Assembly: GCA_027563145.1 (NCBI GenBank)
Contig: CP071308.1
Location: 35,701-99,700, forward strand
DNA length: 64,000 nucleotides
DNA from: Halocatena halophila
Lineage (GTDB): Archaea; Halobacteriota; Halobacteria; Halobacteriales; Haloarculaceae
Reading direction: 5' to 3'
Positions 1-8,776 of this stretch are shown piece by piece. A program made the position numbers and the translations under genes. The notes beneath the pieces were generated by a model. It did no database searches and was not told the origin of the DNA. It saw nothing but the letters and a program-made list of their open reading frames with translations. The number at the start of each line of letters is the position of its first letter. The first letter of the stretch is position 1.

Positions 1-307
1 GAGTATCAACGCTCACAACGTTATTCGAACGGTTCACCGGGAGGATGACCAGTGCCTCTTCAAATCCCTTTGTTGGCTCTTCAATCGTCTCTACGCCACA
101 ATCAGAACACCGAGCAGCATCAAGGATCCAGCCATCGGGCCATTCCTCAAGACGAAGTTGTGGGTGGTCGATCAGACGAATCGCTTCGATCAACACTTCA
201 TCCTTGGATATTGTTTTCGGACGATCGTGATAGTCACAAGCTATATCCTCCTCAAAAGACAGCGCATGCAGTTCCTCTGCGATCTCTCGGCGAATTGGAT
301 CAGACAT
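1..307 (-). CDS. Hypothetical haloarchaeal protein, C-terminus cut by window edge
   Basis: An open frame reads from an ATG at 307 to the left edge without a stop (about 102 residues seen). It starts MSDPIRREIAEEL and contains a CSDCG pair and an earlier ACDYH segment, which may form a small metal site. The composition is acidic as in haloarchaea. I do not recognise the family. It lies head-away from the oriA iterons, so its promoter would be inside the origin region. The gene continues outside the window. Confidence 0.7.
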   Translation of the reverse strand, partial: MSDPIRREIAEELHALSFEEDIACDYHDRPKTISKDEVLIEAIRLIDHPQLRLEEWPDGWILDAARCSDCGVETIEEPTKGFEEALVILPVNRSNNVVSVDT

Positions 308-357
308 ATTCTCGTTAACTTCTGCTTGTAAGTTAAATCCCAAGTGGAAAAGTGGTG

Positions 358-934
358 TGTCGAGTGGCACTATCATGTCGAATGGGACGAGTGCCGGGAC
401 CCATACGTCGAGTGAGAAACGGGAGAATTTGCTAATTGCTAGGTAGCGGGTTAGAACAGGTTGAGTACGGAAGATGCTACTAATCGTTACTCGTAACACC
501 GACGTGTCGAGTGGGACGAGTGGGGGGAGTGGTATGTCGAATGGGCACCCCCTTGTCGAATGGTTAACCCTCTATTGCACCAAAAACGCATGACGCAAGC
601 CGGATTCAGTCAATCTCGGACACACACACCAAAAATGTCGAGTGGATCAGCTAGATGACGGTGTGGGCGTGCTCGATTAATATAATTTCACTATTATTAT
701 CTAGGAATAATAGTGAAATTGTTCCCATTACGGATACTATTCACAACTAAACCTAATAAAGCTACCGCCGGTCTAGAGAGCGTTTTTCGATAGGAACGCA
801 CCAATCTAGGCAAGCCACTCGACATTCTCGGTGTGTGTGTGTCTATACGCCAGAATCGCTAGCTGTCCGTTGATTTCCGCCTTATTTGCTAAAGCCACTC
901 GAAATGCCACCCCCGCCACTCGACCCACTCGACA
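358..934. other. Putative replication origin oriA with ORB-like iterons
   Basis: This non-coding region lies downstream of the orc1/cdc6 gene at 1049-2269. The core TGTCGAGTGG (or TGTCGAATGG) occurs at about 358, 376, 406, 505, 535, 554 and 636. It recurs in inverted orientation (CCACTCGACA) at 815, 895 and 916-934. The two sets point at each other across an AT-rich stretch with a perfect hairpin at 684-720. Some copies are extended by GGGACGAGTG or by a CACACACC/GGTGTGTG flank. Inverted ORB arrays around an AT-rich unwinding element beside orc1/cdc6 are the usual haloarchaeal origin design. Origin function is inferred. Confidence 0.75.
684..720. repeat. AT-rich perfect inverted repeat in oriA
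   Basis: Arms of 15 bp (AATTTCACTATTATT at 684-698 and its exact complement at 706-720) are separated by 7 bp. It sits between the oppositely oriented iteron sets and is a candidate duplex-unwinding or protein-binding element. Confidence 0.8.
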
Positions 935-1048
935 TTTCGGTGTTTTCTGTTATTAACAGATCGATAATGGATTGGCCTACTTTCCTATTGCGTTCCGGGA
1001 AGGTGTGATCTAGAAAATCTCAGGACGAAACTTGTTCAGGGCCGTCCG

Positions 1049-2269
1049 TTACCACCCATCACCGAGATCGTCATGTGGGGCAATGCGTTGTTGGTGGAAA
1101 TCTGTTTTCAGGGCAGATAGGACATTTTCAACGCTGAATTCGAATCGGTAGGTGCGCCACGTTCCTTCAGAGTGCTGATGGAGCTCGCTTTCGAGTAAGC
1201 CGGTATCAACAAATGACCGAAGGTATCGATCAACCATTCGACCGCTCACCAACTCTGCGGACTTTGAGCGCTCAGCAACACGTTTGTATCGTTCAGTTAT
1301 TTGCTTAGTTCGTGCCTGCTCGCATCCTTCGATGTGGGCAAGCTCTGCGAATGCGCAAATCACCTGCCGTTTCTTCAAAGGGACGCTTGTCACGAGCGTC
1401 TTCGTACGTTCAGCGTCCCACTGATCGCGAGCCGCCTCTATTTGATCGACGGTAACTTGCTCGTGACCGGTTTGGCTGGAGATGTCACCAGCCATCTTCA
1501 GAATATCGAGAGCAAATCGAGCGTCTCCTCCCTGGCGGCTCGCCAAGGCAGCACACAACGAAACGGCTGCTTGATCGACCGTTCCCTCTTCAAAGGCCTG
1601 TTCAACACGATGCCAGAGGATTTCCTGCAAGTCGTCCGCAGTGTACGGTTCAAACGAGATCGTTCGCTGACCAAGCGTTGAGACGACATCGGACGATAAT
1701 TCCTCCTTGAACGAATTGTTTGTCGTCGTCGCTAGCACACCAAGCTTCGTTGAGTTTAGTTTTTCGTGCGATGACGACCTTGTCAGCAAGTACAGCAATT
1801 TGTCGATATCGTCGATATCGCTGAGTTCGTCTATCGCGATAACAACGATTCCAGGTAAGCTAGCGATTCCGTCCGCTACGACATCTAACAGGGACGAAGT
1901 TGAGTGCCCTTGCTTGAATTCCTTATCTCGATGAAGCCTGTTCGCGAGGTCCCGTGTTAACTGATAGCCCGTGTTATGTTGCGATCCATTGACGATTATG
2001 GGTGAAAACTCGCGCTCTTCGATTTGACTGATCTCATGGCTAAGAATATCCAGAACAATCCGCACAGCTGCGGTTTTCCCACTTCCGTTCGGACCACGGA
2101 GAATCACGTTATCAGGAGAGTTTCCATGAATCACTGGCTGGAGGGCCGTGGCCAGCATTTGCATTTCTTCATCCCGAGTGTTTCCTGCCAGATCATCGGG
2201 TACAAACCCATCCTGCAGGGTATCTCGTCGTTTGAAGATTGATTCGGTCTCGGTATTGAATAGATCCAT
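1049..2269 (-). CDS. orc1/cdc6: Orc1/Cdc6-type replication initiator (copy A)
   Basis: A 406-aa AAA+ initiator. The N-terminus MDLFNTETESIFKRRD is the common haloarchaeal Orc form. Walker A is GPNGSGKT (about residues 59-66), Walker B is VVIAIDELSD, sensor 1 is near LATTTNN and sensor 2 is GGDARFALD. The C-terminal 100 residues would be the winged helix that binds ORB DNA. It would recognise the GTCGAGTGG iterons beside it and load the replicative helicase. More iteron-like sequences lie upstream at 2374-2437, so it may control its own promoter. Length is normal for the family and no damage is seen. Confidence 0.93.
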   Translation of the reverse strand: MDLFNTETESIFKRRDTLQDGFVPDDLAGNTRDEEMQMLATALQPVIHGNSPDNVILRGPNGSGKTAAVRIVLDILSHEISQIEEREFSPIIVNGSQHNTGYQLTRDLANRLHRDKEFKQGHSTSSLLDVVADGIASLPGIVVIAIDELSDIDDIDKLLYLLTRSSSHEKLNSTKLGVLATTTNNSFKEELSSDVVSTLGQRTISFEPYTADDLQEILWHRVEQAFEEGTVDQAAVSLCAALASRQGGDARFALDILKMAGDISSQTGHEQVTVDQIEAARDQWDAERTKTLVTSVPLKKRQVICAFAELAHIEGCEQARTKQITERYKRVAERSKSAELVSGRMVDRYLRSFVDTGLLESELHQHSEGTWRTYRFEFSVENVLSALKTDFHQQRIAPHDDLGDGW

Positions 2270-2373
2270 TGTTATGTTATCTCTTGTTAGCAGATATTTA
2301 CGGGGACAATTCGTCTATTTCCAATATACGTTCGGTGCCAATGCTCACATAATCATAAACATGTTGGCCCTTG

Positions 2374-2437
2374 TGTCGAGTAGTACCCACACGTCGAGTA
2401 ATTCTCTTGTGTCGATACCCTCCACTCCGTCGAATGG
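2374..2437. promoter_or_regulatory. Iteron cluster upstream of orc copy A
   Basis: Four degenerate copies of the oriA core occur here: TGTCGAGTAG at 2374, CGTCGAGTAA at 2392, TGTCGATACC at 2409 and CGTCGAATGG at 2428. They lie 105-170 bp upstream of the orc start and could serve as a further origin arm or as autoregulatory sites. Confidence 0.55.
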
Positions 2438-2688
2438 TTCTTATGGGAATCCTGCTTTCCCAACTCACAATTCGGGCGGAATCTCTATGGTGAATGCTGC
2501 ACAATTTTCTTACTGTCGTCTGCTTCGATCCTGTTGACATGGTTAGTTCCGACAGGTGGCGACATGCGCTGTTGTGGCAGCGCAAATTGCCCGGAGTGGA
2601 CTGTCAAACCATTATATCCGGGTGATCATCTTCTTCAGAAGACAACCATCGCTTAGAGCTGACTACTGTGGCCTCTTTAATAAAGATA

Positions 2689-2721
2689 TGCGTCTAATTA
2701 GGAGCAAATGCACCTAATTAG
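2689..2721. promoter_or_regulatory. Tandem operator-like repeats before a wHTH gene
   Basis: TGCGTCTAATTAG (2689-2701) and TGCACCTAATTAG (2709-2721) are direct repeats spaced 20 bp apart, about two helical turns. A TATA-like TTTAATAAA lies just before them. They are placed to be autoregulatory sites of the phiH1-repressor-like gene that follows. Confidence 0.5.
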
Positions 2722-2779
2722 TTCTGATCATTGACTCCCGTGAAAATTATCTATGTGCTTCTCAAAAGCCCCTTACTGT

Positions 2780-3079
2780 ATGGTGAAAAAGCTACCTTGG
2801 ATGACCCGTGTGGATCTCCATCTTATCGAATTCCTTTCAGATCATGATATTGTATTCACTCCACGTATGATGTTTATCAATCTAGAGCGTGAGCTATCGG
2901 AACTTGATGCTCCATCATATAGTCAGATCAAACGCCGGATCCTATTTCTAACCGATGCCAATATTTTGGAACAATACCGAGATGAGCGGGGACACTACCT
3001 TCTAACTGATCTCGGAACACGACTTATCCGTGAAGACTTGAGAGAGGATGACAAAGAGCACCTGGCCGCACTTGAATAG
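2780..3079 (+). CDS. Winged-helix regulator, phiH1-repressor-like
   Basis: A small DNA-binding protein. The core MTRVDLHLIEFLSDHDIVFTP, followed by SYSQIKRRILFLTDANILEQY and HYLLTDLGTRLI, is the winged-helix pattern of haloarchaeal phiH1-type repressors. ATG codons in frame at 2753, 2780 and 2801 are all possible starts; 2780 (MVKKLPWMTRVD) or 2801 fits the family best. Tandem operator-like repeats lie upstream. It probably regulates itself and maybe neighbouring plasmid functions. Confidence 0.75.
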   Translation: MVKKLPWMTRVDLHLIEFLSDHDIVFTPRMMFINLERELSELDAPSYSQIKRRILFLTDANILEQYRDERGHYLLTDLGTRLIREDLREDDKEHLAALE

Positions 3080-3302
3080 CGTTTCTAAATATAGTAGCAG
3101 CCAGAGGTAGTCAGAGTTTCTTACTTCACAATAGTCAATCCTACACCTCCACCCCTACCACGATCTTCTTCCCGCTATTTACATTCCGATTCCCCCTTCC
3201 CCCACACCCCTATCGATGTGTTCGATTTGTTCCGACGGCAATCACAACGCGTCTCAGTCATTCAGCAACAGGTCGAACATATCGATGAATAGATTTTACA
3301 AT

Positions 3303-3908
3303 TTAGTTGTGCGAAATCTCAGTTATTACAGATTCTAAACGAGAGCGAAGGGCTCCATCTCCTTCAATTACCTCGTTGTCACTGATTCGATAAGTTTCAC
3401 CAAGCTTCGATGCTTGGACTGTTCTTTCATCATCTTCGACTTTAACATCCATTCCTCGGTTTTCTAAGTGTTCAACTAGTTCCTGGATCGAGTCTGTGCC
3501 TTCATTTTCCTCTGATTTCGATCCATCTTCGTCTTTTGCAATGCTCTCGACGATTTGAAGCCGTGGTGCAGGAAATGAATAGTGTTTAATCCCAGATTTA
3601 TCGATTTCCTTCAGCGACAGTGGTTCCTCTCCCTTCCATTCCGGAAATGTCTCCTCAAGGTCGTCTGCAAAAACAACGGAAACAACAGCTGCATCGCTTG
3701 GATAGTCCGGATTATCATCGGCGACTGTTTTCTTTTGATACGATCCTACTCTGGCAACCCACTCCTCAGCAGGTTCGTTTGGAAGGTTAACGACAACTCC
3801 ATCATTCGGATCGTCGTGGTCACGATCATGTACGACATCTCCAATTGCGAACTCCGTGCCTGATTCCTCGGTAATACCTGACATTGATTTCCCCATGTAA
3901 ACCATCAC
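3303..3908 (-). CDS. Hypothetical acidic protein
   Basis: 201 residues, very acidic, with no recognised domain. The N-terminal half (GDVVHDRDHDDPNDGVVVNL) looks like a small beta-rich fold. The middle is a Glu/Ser-rich linker, and the end (QELVEHLENRGMDVKVEDDERTVQ) looks like a separate alpha/beta unit. The start may be the later MGKSMSG or MSGITEE rather than the first ATG. It lies just downstream of a decayed regulator gene on the same strand. Function unknown. Confidence 0.65.
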   Translation of the reverse strand: MMVYMGKSMSGITEESGTEFAIGDVVHDRDHDDPNDGVVVNLPNEPAEEWVARVGSYQKKTVADDNPDYPSDAAVVSVVFADDLEETFPEWKGEEPLSLKEIDKSGIKHYSFPAPRLQIVESIAKDEDGSKSEENEGTDSIQELVEHLENRGMDVKVEDDERTVQASKLGETYRISDNEVIEGDGALRSRLESVITEISHN

Positions 3909-3937
3909 AGTGTATTGTTCGTAGCTGTTTCGCCCAC

Positions 3938-5118
3938 TTAGGCACTCAACTGTTGTTGCGTCGTTGTTGGCTCGGTTCCCAGTCGAGTTGCGATTTCAAA
4001 CGGCCCATCGAACCAGTCTCCAGGTCCAACGGTGGAACCACCTCCTTCGGTACCGAACAACCAGCAGACCACCTCAATCCAGGGACGTAACCACGGCCAT
4101 TGATCGACAGCCGGCTCTAGGGTCGGCGGCCATCCAACGAGTCCGTCAGAGATAGCACGATCCTCGTGGACCTCGTCGAGAAAACCACGAGCATCCAGCA
4201 GATTGTACACCACATCACGGATCGAGGCCATCGACTCCACACCGTCTCCGCCCGGCAAGTATAGCGGCTTTGGAGCATCCTGCTCGTAGCGTTCATCGCT
4301 GAACGGCAGCCGGAGTCGGTAATAAGTGGCCTTTCCTTTCCCTTGGTCGGAGATCTCCAACAAGCCCAGTGCTGCGAGATCGTCGCGATGATTCCGGATC
4401 GATTGCCGGGAGATTCCCGCCTGTTCAGCCAGTTCACCGGTTGTGAGTGGTTCGGTCGTCGTCAACAAGGCGTGGACCATCTTCGAGCGAGCATTCTTCC
4501 GACCACTGCCATCTCGATTCACATCGAGATTCGGAAACAATTCTTCTGGATCAAGCGTTGACAGCGCAAAGCGAACCTCGTCGAGACTGATGTCCCGCTC
4601 GAAATCACGAGCGGTCGCGAGTCCCGAGAGTGCTTCAGCAGTCCGGAACACGCTGTCAGTGAACGCCGCCAACAACGCCGACGCAGAGCGGTCAGCCGTA
4701 GCTCTTTCAGCTCACACATTCGGGTCGCTGCTTCCTCGATCGTCTCCTTCCGAGTGGCCTGGCCGATCGACAGTTCGACGAAGAACGGCGTGTAGTTGTC
4801 CGCGTCCTCCTGGAGGGCAAGCTCCCCAACCGTCTCGAGGTCGGTTAGCTCAGTAGCCTAGCGGTCGATCCCTGGCCCACGGAGGATCCAGTTGCCAAAG
4901 CACTCGCCCACCGGGTCGACGTCGTCGACGTTCGGGCAGCCGAGTGAATCCGCCCGGACATCGCCGTCACTCTCGTAGAGGATGCGATGGGCGGGATAGC
5001 CCCCGTATCGACTAACGACGGCGATGTGTTTGGCGAGGGATTTCGGTATGAAAAAGACGTCGTAAAGGACATCAAAGGACAGACGCCACAGTCGATCTAG
5101 ATCTATCCCTGTGGCTAT
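3938..5118 (-). pseudogene. Decayed HTH regulator gene (one TAG, one frameshift, no start)
   Basis: One protein can be followed in pieces. The first piece (about 5115-4861) runs from DLDRLWRLSFDVLYDVFF to NWILRGPGIDR and ends in TAG at 4858-4860. The same frame then continues as ATELTDLETVGELALQED to MCELKEL near 4700. After a frame change it resumes as LLAAFTDSVFRTAEALSG and runs to 3938. The third piece holds a helix-turn-helix (PLTTGELAEQAGISRQSIRNH) and GLLEISDQGKGKATYYRL, as in ArsR-like winged helices. No start codon remains upstream. The family of the intact protein is not known to me. Confidence 0.7.
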
Positions 5119-5270
5119 TCAGGCAATCATGCGATCGAGCTGAAGAACACAGCCCAAGATTCATTCACTGTTTCAGTGGACGACCTAACGCAACTTGAGG
5201 GGTGCATCAGTGAGACCACGACTGCATGGCTCGTCGCGAGATGTGCATGATCTTTGCTGGTGACCACACA

Positions 5271-5399
5271 ATGAGTGATCTACCAGTTGCAGATTCTCAC
5301 TTTTCGCGGGGACACGAGAATGCAACTCAACGGCTGAAAGATCTGTGGCGGTATCCTTCATCTGTTTCGTTTGTTCTAAATCCACAACTCACTCGATAA
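5271..5399 (+). CDS. Possible 42-aa small protein
   Basis: ATG at 5271 opens a 42-codon frame (MSDLPVADSHFSRGHENATQ and on) ending TAA at 5397-5399. It sits between the decayed regulator and oriB. There is no domain; it could be a gene fragment or chance. The rest of 5119-5417 shows no other gene. Confidence 0.25.
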   Translation: MSDLPVADSHFSRGHENATQRLKDLWRYPSSVSFVLNPQLTR

Positions 5400-5417
5400 A
5401 ATCAGTGATCACGAATG

Positions 5418-5733
5418 AACCACCACTTCTTCTGCTTCTAATGCTTCTTGTGTTAGTTTAGCTTATAAAACACCCCCCTCCACTTTTCCAATGCTTCCAC
5501 TCTCTAGAGTAGGGGTAGATCAATGACTAATTGAAGTAAGTTCAATTAGTCATAGTTCCACTACACCACGGTTGTGGTTTGAGTCTAATTAGTATTAATA
5601 TTATCGTTTTTAAATAGCCGCTTATGCTGCTAGTACTAGCTATCTAGTTGTAACACTGGAAATGTGGAGGGGGAGGGTTATTTAAATAGTATATAAAACG
5701 ATCTTAGCACTGGAAACAGAAGAAGTGGTGGTT
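5418..5733. other. Putative replication origin oriB with a second iteron family
   Basis: This AT-rich intergenic region is immediately upstream of a second orc1/cdc6. Its outer elements are inverted copies of one word: AACCACCACTTCTTCTGC at 5418 and the complement CAGAAGAAGTGGTGGTT ending at 5733. An inner pair is built on CCTCCACTTTTCCA (about 5469) and TGGAAATGTGGAGG (about 5654). A perfect 13-bp inverted repeat (ATGACTAATTGAA) lies at 5523-5553. The iterons differ completely from those of oriA, which indicates an independent replicon. Origin function is inferred from design and position. Confidence 0.75.
5523..5553. repeat. 13-bp inverted repeat in oriB
   Basis: ATGACTAATTGAA at 5523-5535 and its exact complement at 5541-5553 are separated by 5 bp, in the AT-rich centre of oriB. 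The half-site CTAATTAG recurs at about 5584 and also before the wHTH gene at 2689-2721, so the wHTH regulator might act here too. Confidence 0.65.
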
Positions 5734-5767
5734 TTAAGAGGCAACCGTGGTATTAAGAAGTATCCCC

Positions 5768-7036
5768 ATGCCACGCTTCACTCCTGAAACAAGCATCTTT
5801 GATAATCACGATGTGCTGGATGAAGAATGGACTCCTGAAACTATTCAAGGGCGTGATGAAGAGATCGAGCAGTATCAGGAATATCTCCAGCCGGTGATCA
5901 ATGGCTGGAAACCAAAGAATATCTTCTTGTACGGGAAAACTGGGGTCGGTAAAACCGTCGTAACTGAACGACTCCTGAAGGATCTCCAAGACAGTGCTGA
6001 CCAGTTCGATGTTCCACTCTCTGTAATCAAAATCACCTGTGATAACCAGTCGTCATCGTACCAGGCCGCAGTGAAGCTCCTTAATGAATTGCTCAGACAA
6101 CGAGATCAGCCGACTGTTCCGGCCACTGGATATAGTCAACAAGATATCTTCGATAAACTGTGGTCGGAAATCGACAAAATCGGAGGGACTATCTTATTCG
6201 TTATGGATGAAATAGATAATATCTCGTCTCCAGATGATATTCTGTATCAGATTCCGAGAGCGCAAAAGAACAATTATGTAGAGGATGCTCGATTAGGAAT
6301 CATCGCGATTTCAAACGATTATTCATTTACTGAAGACCTTTCACCAAAGGCTAAGTCAACGCTGCGTGAGACTGAACTCCATTTCAGTGCCTACGATGCG
6401 AATGAGTTAATTGCTATTCTGGAACATCGTGCGGATCTGGCGTTCCATGAGGGCGTTATTAATGAGGGGGTTATCGAGCGAATTGCTGCTATTGTTGCTC
6501 AAGAAGCTGGAGATGCTCGACTTGCTATGGATCTATTGCTTGAAGCAGGAGAAATCGCAGTTCGCCGTGACTCTTCAACAGTGAGCCTTGATGATGTTGA
6601 ACGAGCTGAGGAATTTTTGGAATCAAACTGGGTCAGTAGTGCTGTAAAGGCTATTTCCTCACAGGAGCAGGTATCGCTTGCCTCTGTTGTGTTTGCAGAG
6701 TGTAATGGGGATACGCCATCTCGGACTAAGGATCTGTATCGACAATACTGCGCGATCTGTGAATCCATTAGTCGTGAGCCGACGACATCACGGCAAATGC
6801 GTGAGCATCTGAATGAACTGGCTTTCCAAAATCTGCTACATAAGCACGATAAGAATGAAGGAATTGATGGGGGAAGGTATTACACATTTGAACTAGAACC
6901 CGATATGAAAACGTTTCTCCAGGCAGTTTATCGTATTGAATCACGAGTCTTTGATGATGTTTTTGTAGAGAAACTCATAAGTAAGACATTGCAAAATAGC
7001 ATCGTCTCGGAAAGTGAATTAGATTTCGTTGACTGA
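5768..7036 (+). CDS. orc1/cdc6: Orc1/Cdc6-type replication initiator (copy B)
   Basis: A 422-aa AAA+ initiator starting MPRFTPETSIFDNHDVLDEE; an upstream ATG at 5747 would add seven residues. Walker A is LYGKTGVGKT, Walker B is ILFVMDEIDNI, sensor 1 is IIAISNDYSF and sensor 2 is AGDARLAMD. The C-terminal part is the winged-helix region. It is distant in sequence from copy A and is framed by a different iteron family: oriB upstream and three copies of the same word downstream. It therefore probably drives its own origin. Intact. Confidence 0.93.
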   Translation: MPRFTPETSIFDNHDVLDEEWTPETIQGRDEEIEQYQEYLQPVINGWKPKNIFLYGKTGVGKTVVTERLLKDLQDSADQFDVPLSVIKITCDNQSSSYQAAVKLLNELLRQRDQPTVPATGYSQQDIFDKLWSEIDKIGGTILFVMDEIDNISSPDDILYQIPRAQKNNYVEDARLGIIAISNDYSFTEDLSPKAKSTLRETELHFSAYDANELIAILEHRADLAFHEGVINEGVIERIAAIVAQEAGDARLAMDLLLEAGEIAVRRDSSTVSLDDVERAEEFLESNWVSSAVKAISSQEQVSLASVVFAECNGDTPSRTKDLYRQYCAICESISREPTTSRQMREHLNELAFQNLLHKHDKNEGIDGGRYYTFELEPDMKTFLQAVYRIESRVFDDVFVEKLISKTLQNSIVSESELDFVD

Positions 7037-7190
7037 AGCAGAAGAAGTGGTGGTGGACAGAAGAAATGTTGTAGAATTATTGATGGGAGTCTGAAGCAGA
7101 AGAAGTGGTGGTGGACAGAAGAAGTGTTATAATATTATTGGTGGAAATCTGAAGCAGAAGAAGCGATGGTGGACAGAAGAAGTGTTGTGG
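7035..7190. repeat. Three 58-bp tandem direct repeats
   Basis: Units begin at 7035, 7093 and 7151, exactly 58 bp apart. Each starts GAAGCAGAAGAAGTGGTGG (third copy AAGCGATGG) and continues with TGGACAGAAGAA. The first overlaps the orc B stop codon. The word is that of the oriB outer iterons, so Orc B probably binds here as well; a role in incompatibility or partition is possible. Confidence 0.8.
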
Positions 7191-7248
7191 TGATTTCGTC
7201 TGAGTTGTGGGGCTACAGCCGTTAAGTCTTCTATATTCCTTATTCTTC

Positions 7249-7320
7249 GAACGTCTGAATATATCTGGGAACATACACGGGAACGTGTCTATGTACGTGT
7301 GTACGTACCTCAGAACGTGT
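7249..7320. promoter_or_regulatory. GAACGT-rich repeats upstream of parA
   Basis: GAACGT or GAACAT occurs at about 7249, 7269, 7281 and 7313, around an alternating ACGTGTGTACGT stretch. Placed 125-200 bp before parA, this cluster is a candidate partition site or operator for the ParA partner protein. The function is inference only. Confidence 0.4.
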
Positions 7321-7445
7321 ATTTGATCGGGCGATGGTGTATGTGTCTGGCTCTCTGTGCATGTCTGGGCACCGATCGACGCGCGAACCAATGTCCGTAC
7401 CACACATCAGGGGGATATATGTGGGTGCAAATAATCGTCTAGACT

Positions 7446-8387
7446 ATGGTCCGAACGGTCACAATGACGTCGGAATCTGGCGGGGAAGGAAAAACAATGC
7501 TCGCTGTAAATATTGCAGCTGCGCTCGCCCGGAGGGGCTATGATGTCCTCGCGATCGACTTCGATCCACAGAATGGATCACTCACGTCACACATTGGTCG
7601 CGGAGTATGGCTTTCATTGAAAACAGATGCATCACCAAACATCACTGATGCGCTCACTGGTGATGCTTCCATTCGCGATTGTATCTATGAAGGACCAGGA
7701 TTCGATTTCATTCCTGGTCACGAATCACTGGCTAACCTTGAACAGATCTGTGCCACGGACCGTTCCATTCAGTTGCCACAGTCGTTGCTGAGAGGCCACA
7801 TTGAGGACTTATCGAGTGAATATGACTACTTCATCATCGACCCTCCAGCAACACTCTCATTGCCGCTCGACAACGCTCTGTTTGCCGCACGGAATATTTT
7901 GGCTCCAGTGGAACTGAGTCAAAAAGGCAAAGACAACATCGACGGCCTTGAGCGAACACTGGATGAAATGGAAGAAGGTCTTGGCAAAGCTGGGTTTGAT
8001 ATCAATCTCAATATCCTCAGCATCGTCCCGAATCTCACAGGAGATTCAAATATCTATGACTCTATCAAGACCGAAATGAAGGACGAGGGGAAATTACTAA
8101 CCCCGTTTTCGTACAGGAATCGCGATGTACTAAAATACGCATGGAGAGAACGGGTGGATCTCTTCACCTATGGAATGATGGATGAAGACGACTTTACTCA
8201 CGACGAATGTCGGCCAATGTACGAATATGAGAAAGATCTGTTCCTCAAATTCGATCACCTTGCCCGGTTGATCGAGGGGGAATGGACCCCCTTGGATGAC
8301 TATACTGAAGACAATGTATCGGAGCAGTGGGATGCAATCGTGAAAGAAAACCCTGGCTATGAGGATGAAACACTAGCGGTGATGTAG
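7446..8387 (+). CDS. parA: ParA/Soj-family partition ATPase
   Basis: 313 residues. The nucleotide loop is ESGGEGKT near the N-terminus, followed by AVNIAAALARRGYDVLAIDFDPQNG, the typical ParA core. YDYFIIDPPATLSLPLDNAL carries the Walker B-like Asp. The signature lysine normally found before GG in the deviant Walker A (KGGxGKT) is Ser here. The gene overlaps nothing and is followed after 2 bp by a small ribbon-helix-helix protein, so the two form a partition operon. It would move or position plasmid copies on the nucleoid. Confidence 0.9.
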   Translation: MVRTVTMTSESGGEGKTMLAVNIAAALARRGYDVLAIDFDPQNGSLTSHIGRGVWLSLKTDASPNITDALTGDASIRDCIYEGPGFDFIPGHESLANLEQICATDRSIQLPQSLLRGHIEDLSSEYDYFIIDPPATLSLPLDNALFAARNILAPVELSQKGKDNIDGLERTLDEMEEGLGKAGFDINLNILSIVPNLTGDSNIYDSIKTEMKDEGKLLTPFSYRNRDVLKYAWRERVDLFTYGMMDEDDFTHDECRPMYEYEKDLFLKFDHLARLIEGEWTPLDDYTEDNVSEQWDAIVKENPGYEDETLAVM

Positions 8388-8389
8388 GA

Positions 8390-8776
8390 ATGGGTAAAAA
8401 CGATCGCTATAATTTCGAAGGTACTGATGACGGACTCGATAGTGACGACTCGGATACTCAATCAATGTCGCCCAACACCAATTCGACGACACAGACCCCT
8501 GATGCAGCAGAAGATGAATCTCCGTCGATAGACACAGACGAACTTCCATATGTTCTCCGACGGAGTGGACCAAGTGATGGTCGAAATCGTATCACAGTCT
8601 CAATACCAGATGAAGTAAAATGGCAACTCGAGGATTTCAAACGAGAAGCCAGTGAGGAATTCGAGAATGATACTGTCTACGATCTCGATGTTCGCGACTA
8701 CCTCATCCGAGCTGGATTAGAAAATACAGATGACGCCATAGAATTGATGCGAGCCGACGGATTCGGACTCAAATAG
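8390..8776 (+). CDS. ParA partner with ribbon-helix-helix-like C-terminus
   Basis: 128 residues. The first half is a disordered, Ser/Thr/Asp-rich tail. From about residue 65, GRNRITVSIPDEVKWQLEDFKREASEEF resembles a ribbon-helix-helix DNA-binding unit, followed by VRDYLIRAGLENTDDAIELM. It starts 2 bp after the parA stop, so translation is likely coupled. It is probably the centromere-binding protein of the pair, with the repeats upstream of parA as candidate target. No ParB-type domain is present. Confidence 0.7.
   Translation: MGKNDRYNFEGTDDGLDSDDSDTQSMSPNTNSTTQTPDAAEDESPSIDTDELPYVLRRSGPSDGRNRITVSIPDEVKWQLEDFKREASEEFENDTVYDLDVRDYLIRAGLENTDDAIELMRADGFGLK

Noticed and set aside
2298..2585. 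95-codon minus-strand frame before orc copy A
   Set aside because: Arg/Ser-rich with no haloarchaeal character, and it covers the iteron-like cluster; judged non-coding.
4858..4860. TAG read as pyrrolysine in the 3938-5118 gene
   Set aside because: The same gene also lacks a start and has a frame change near 4700, so simple decay explains the TAG; no pyl genes are seen.
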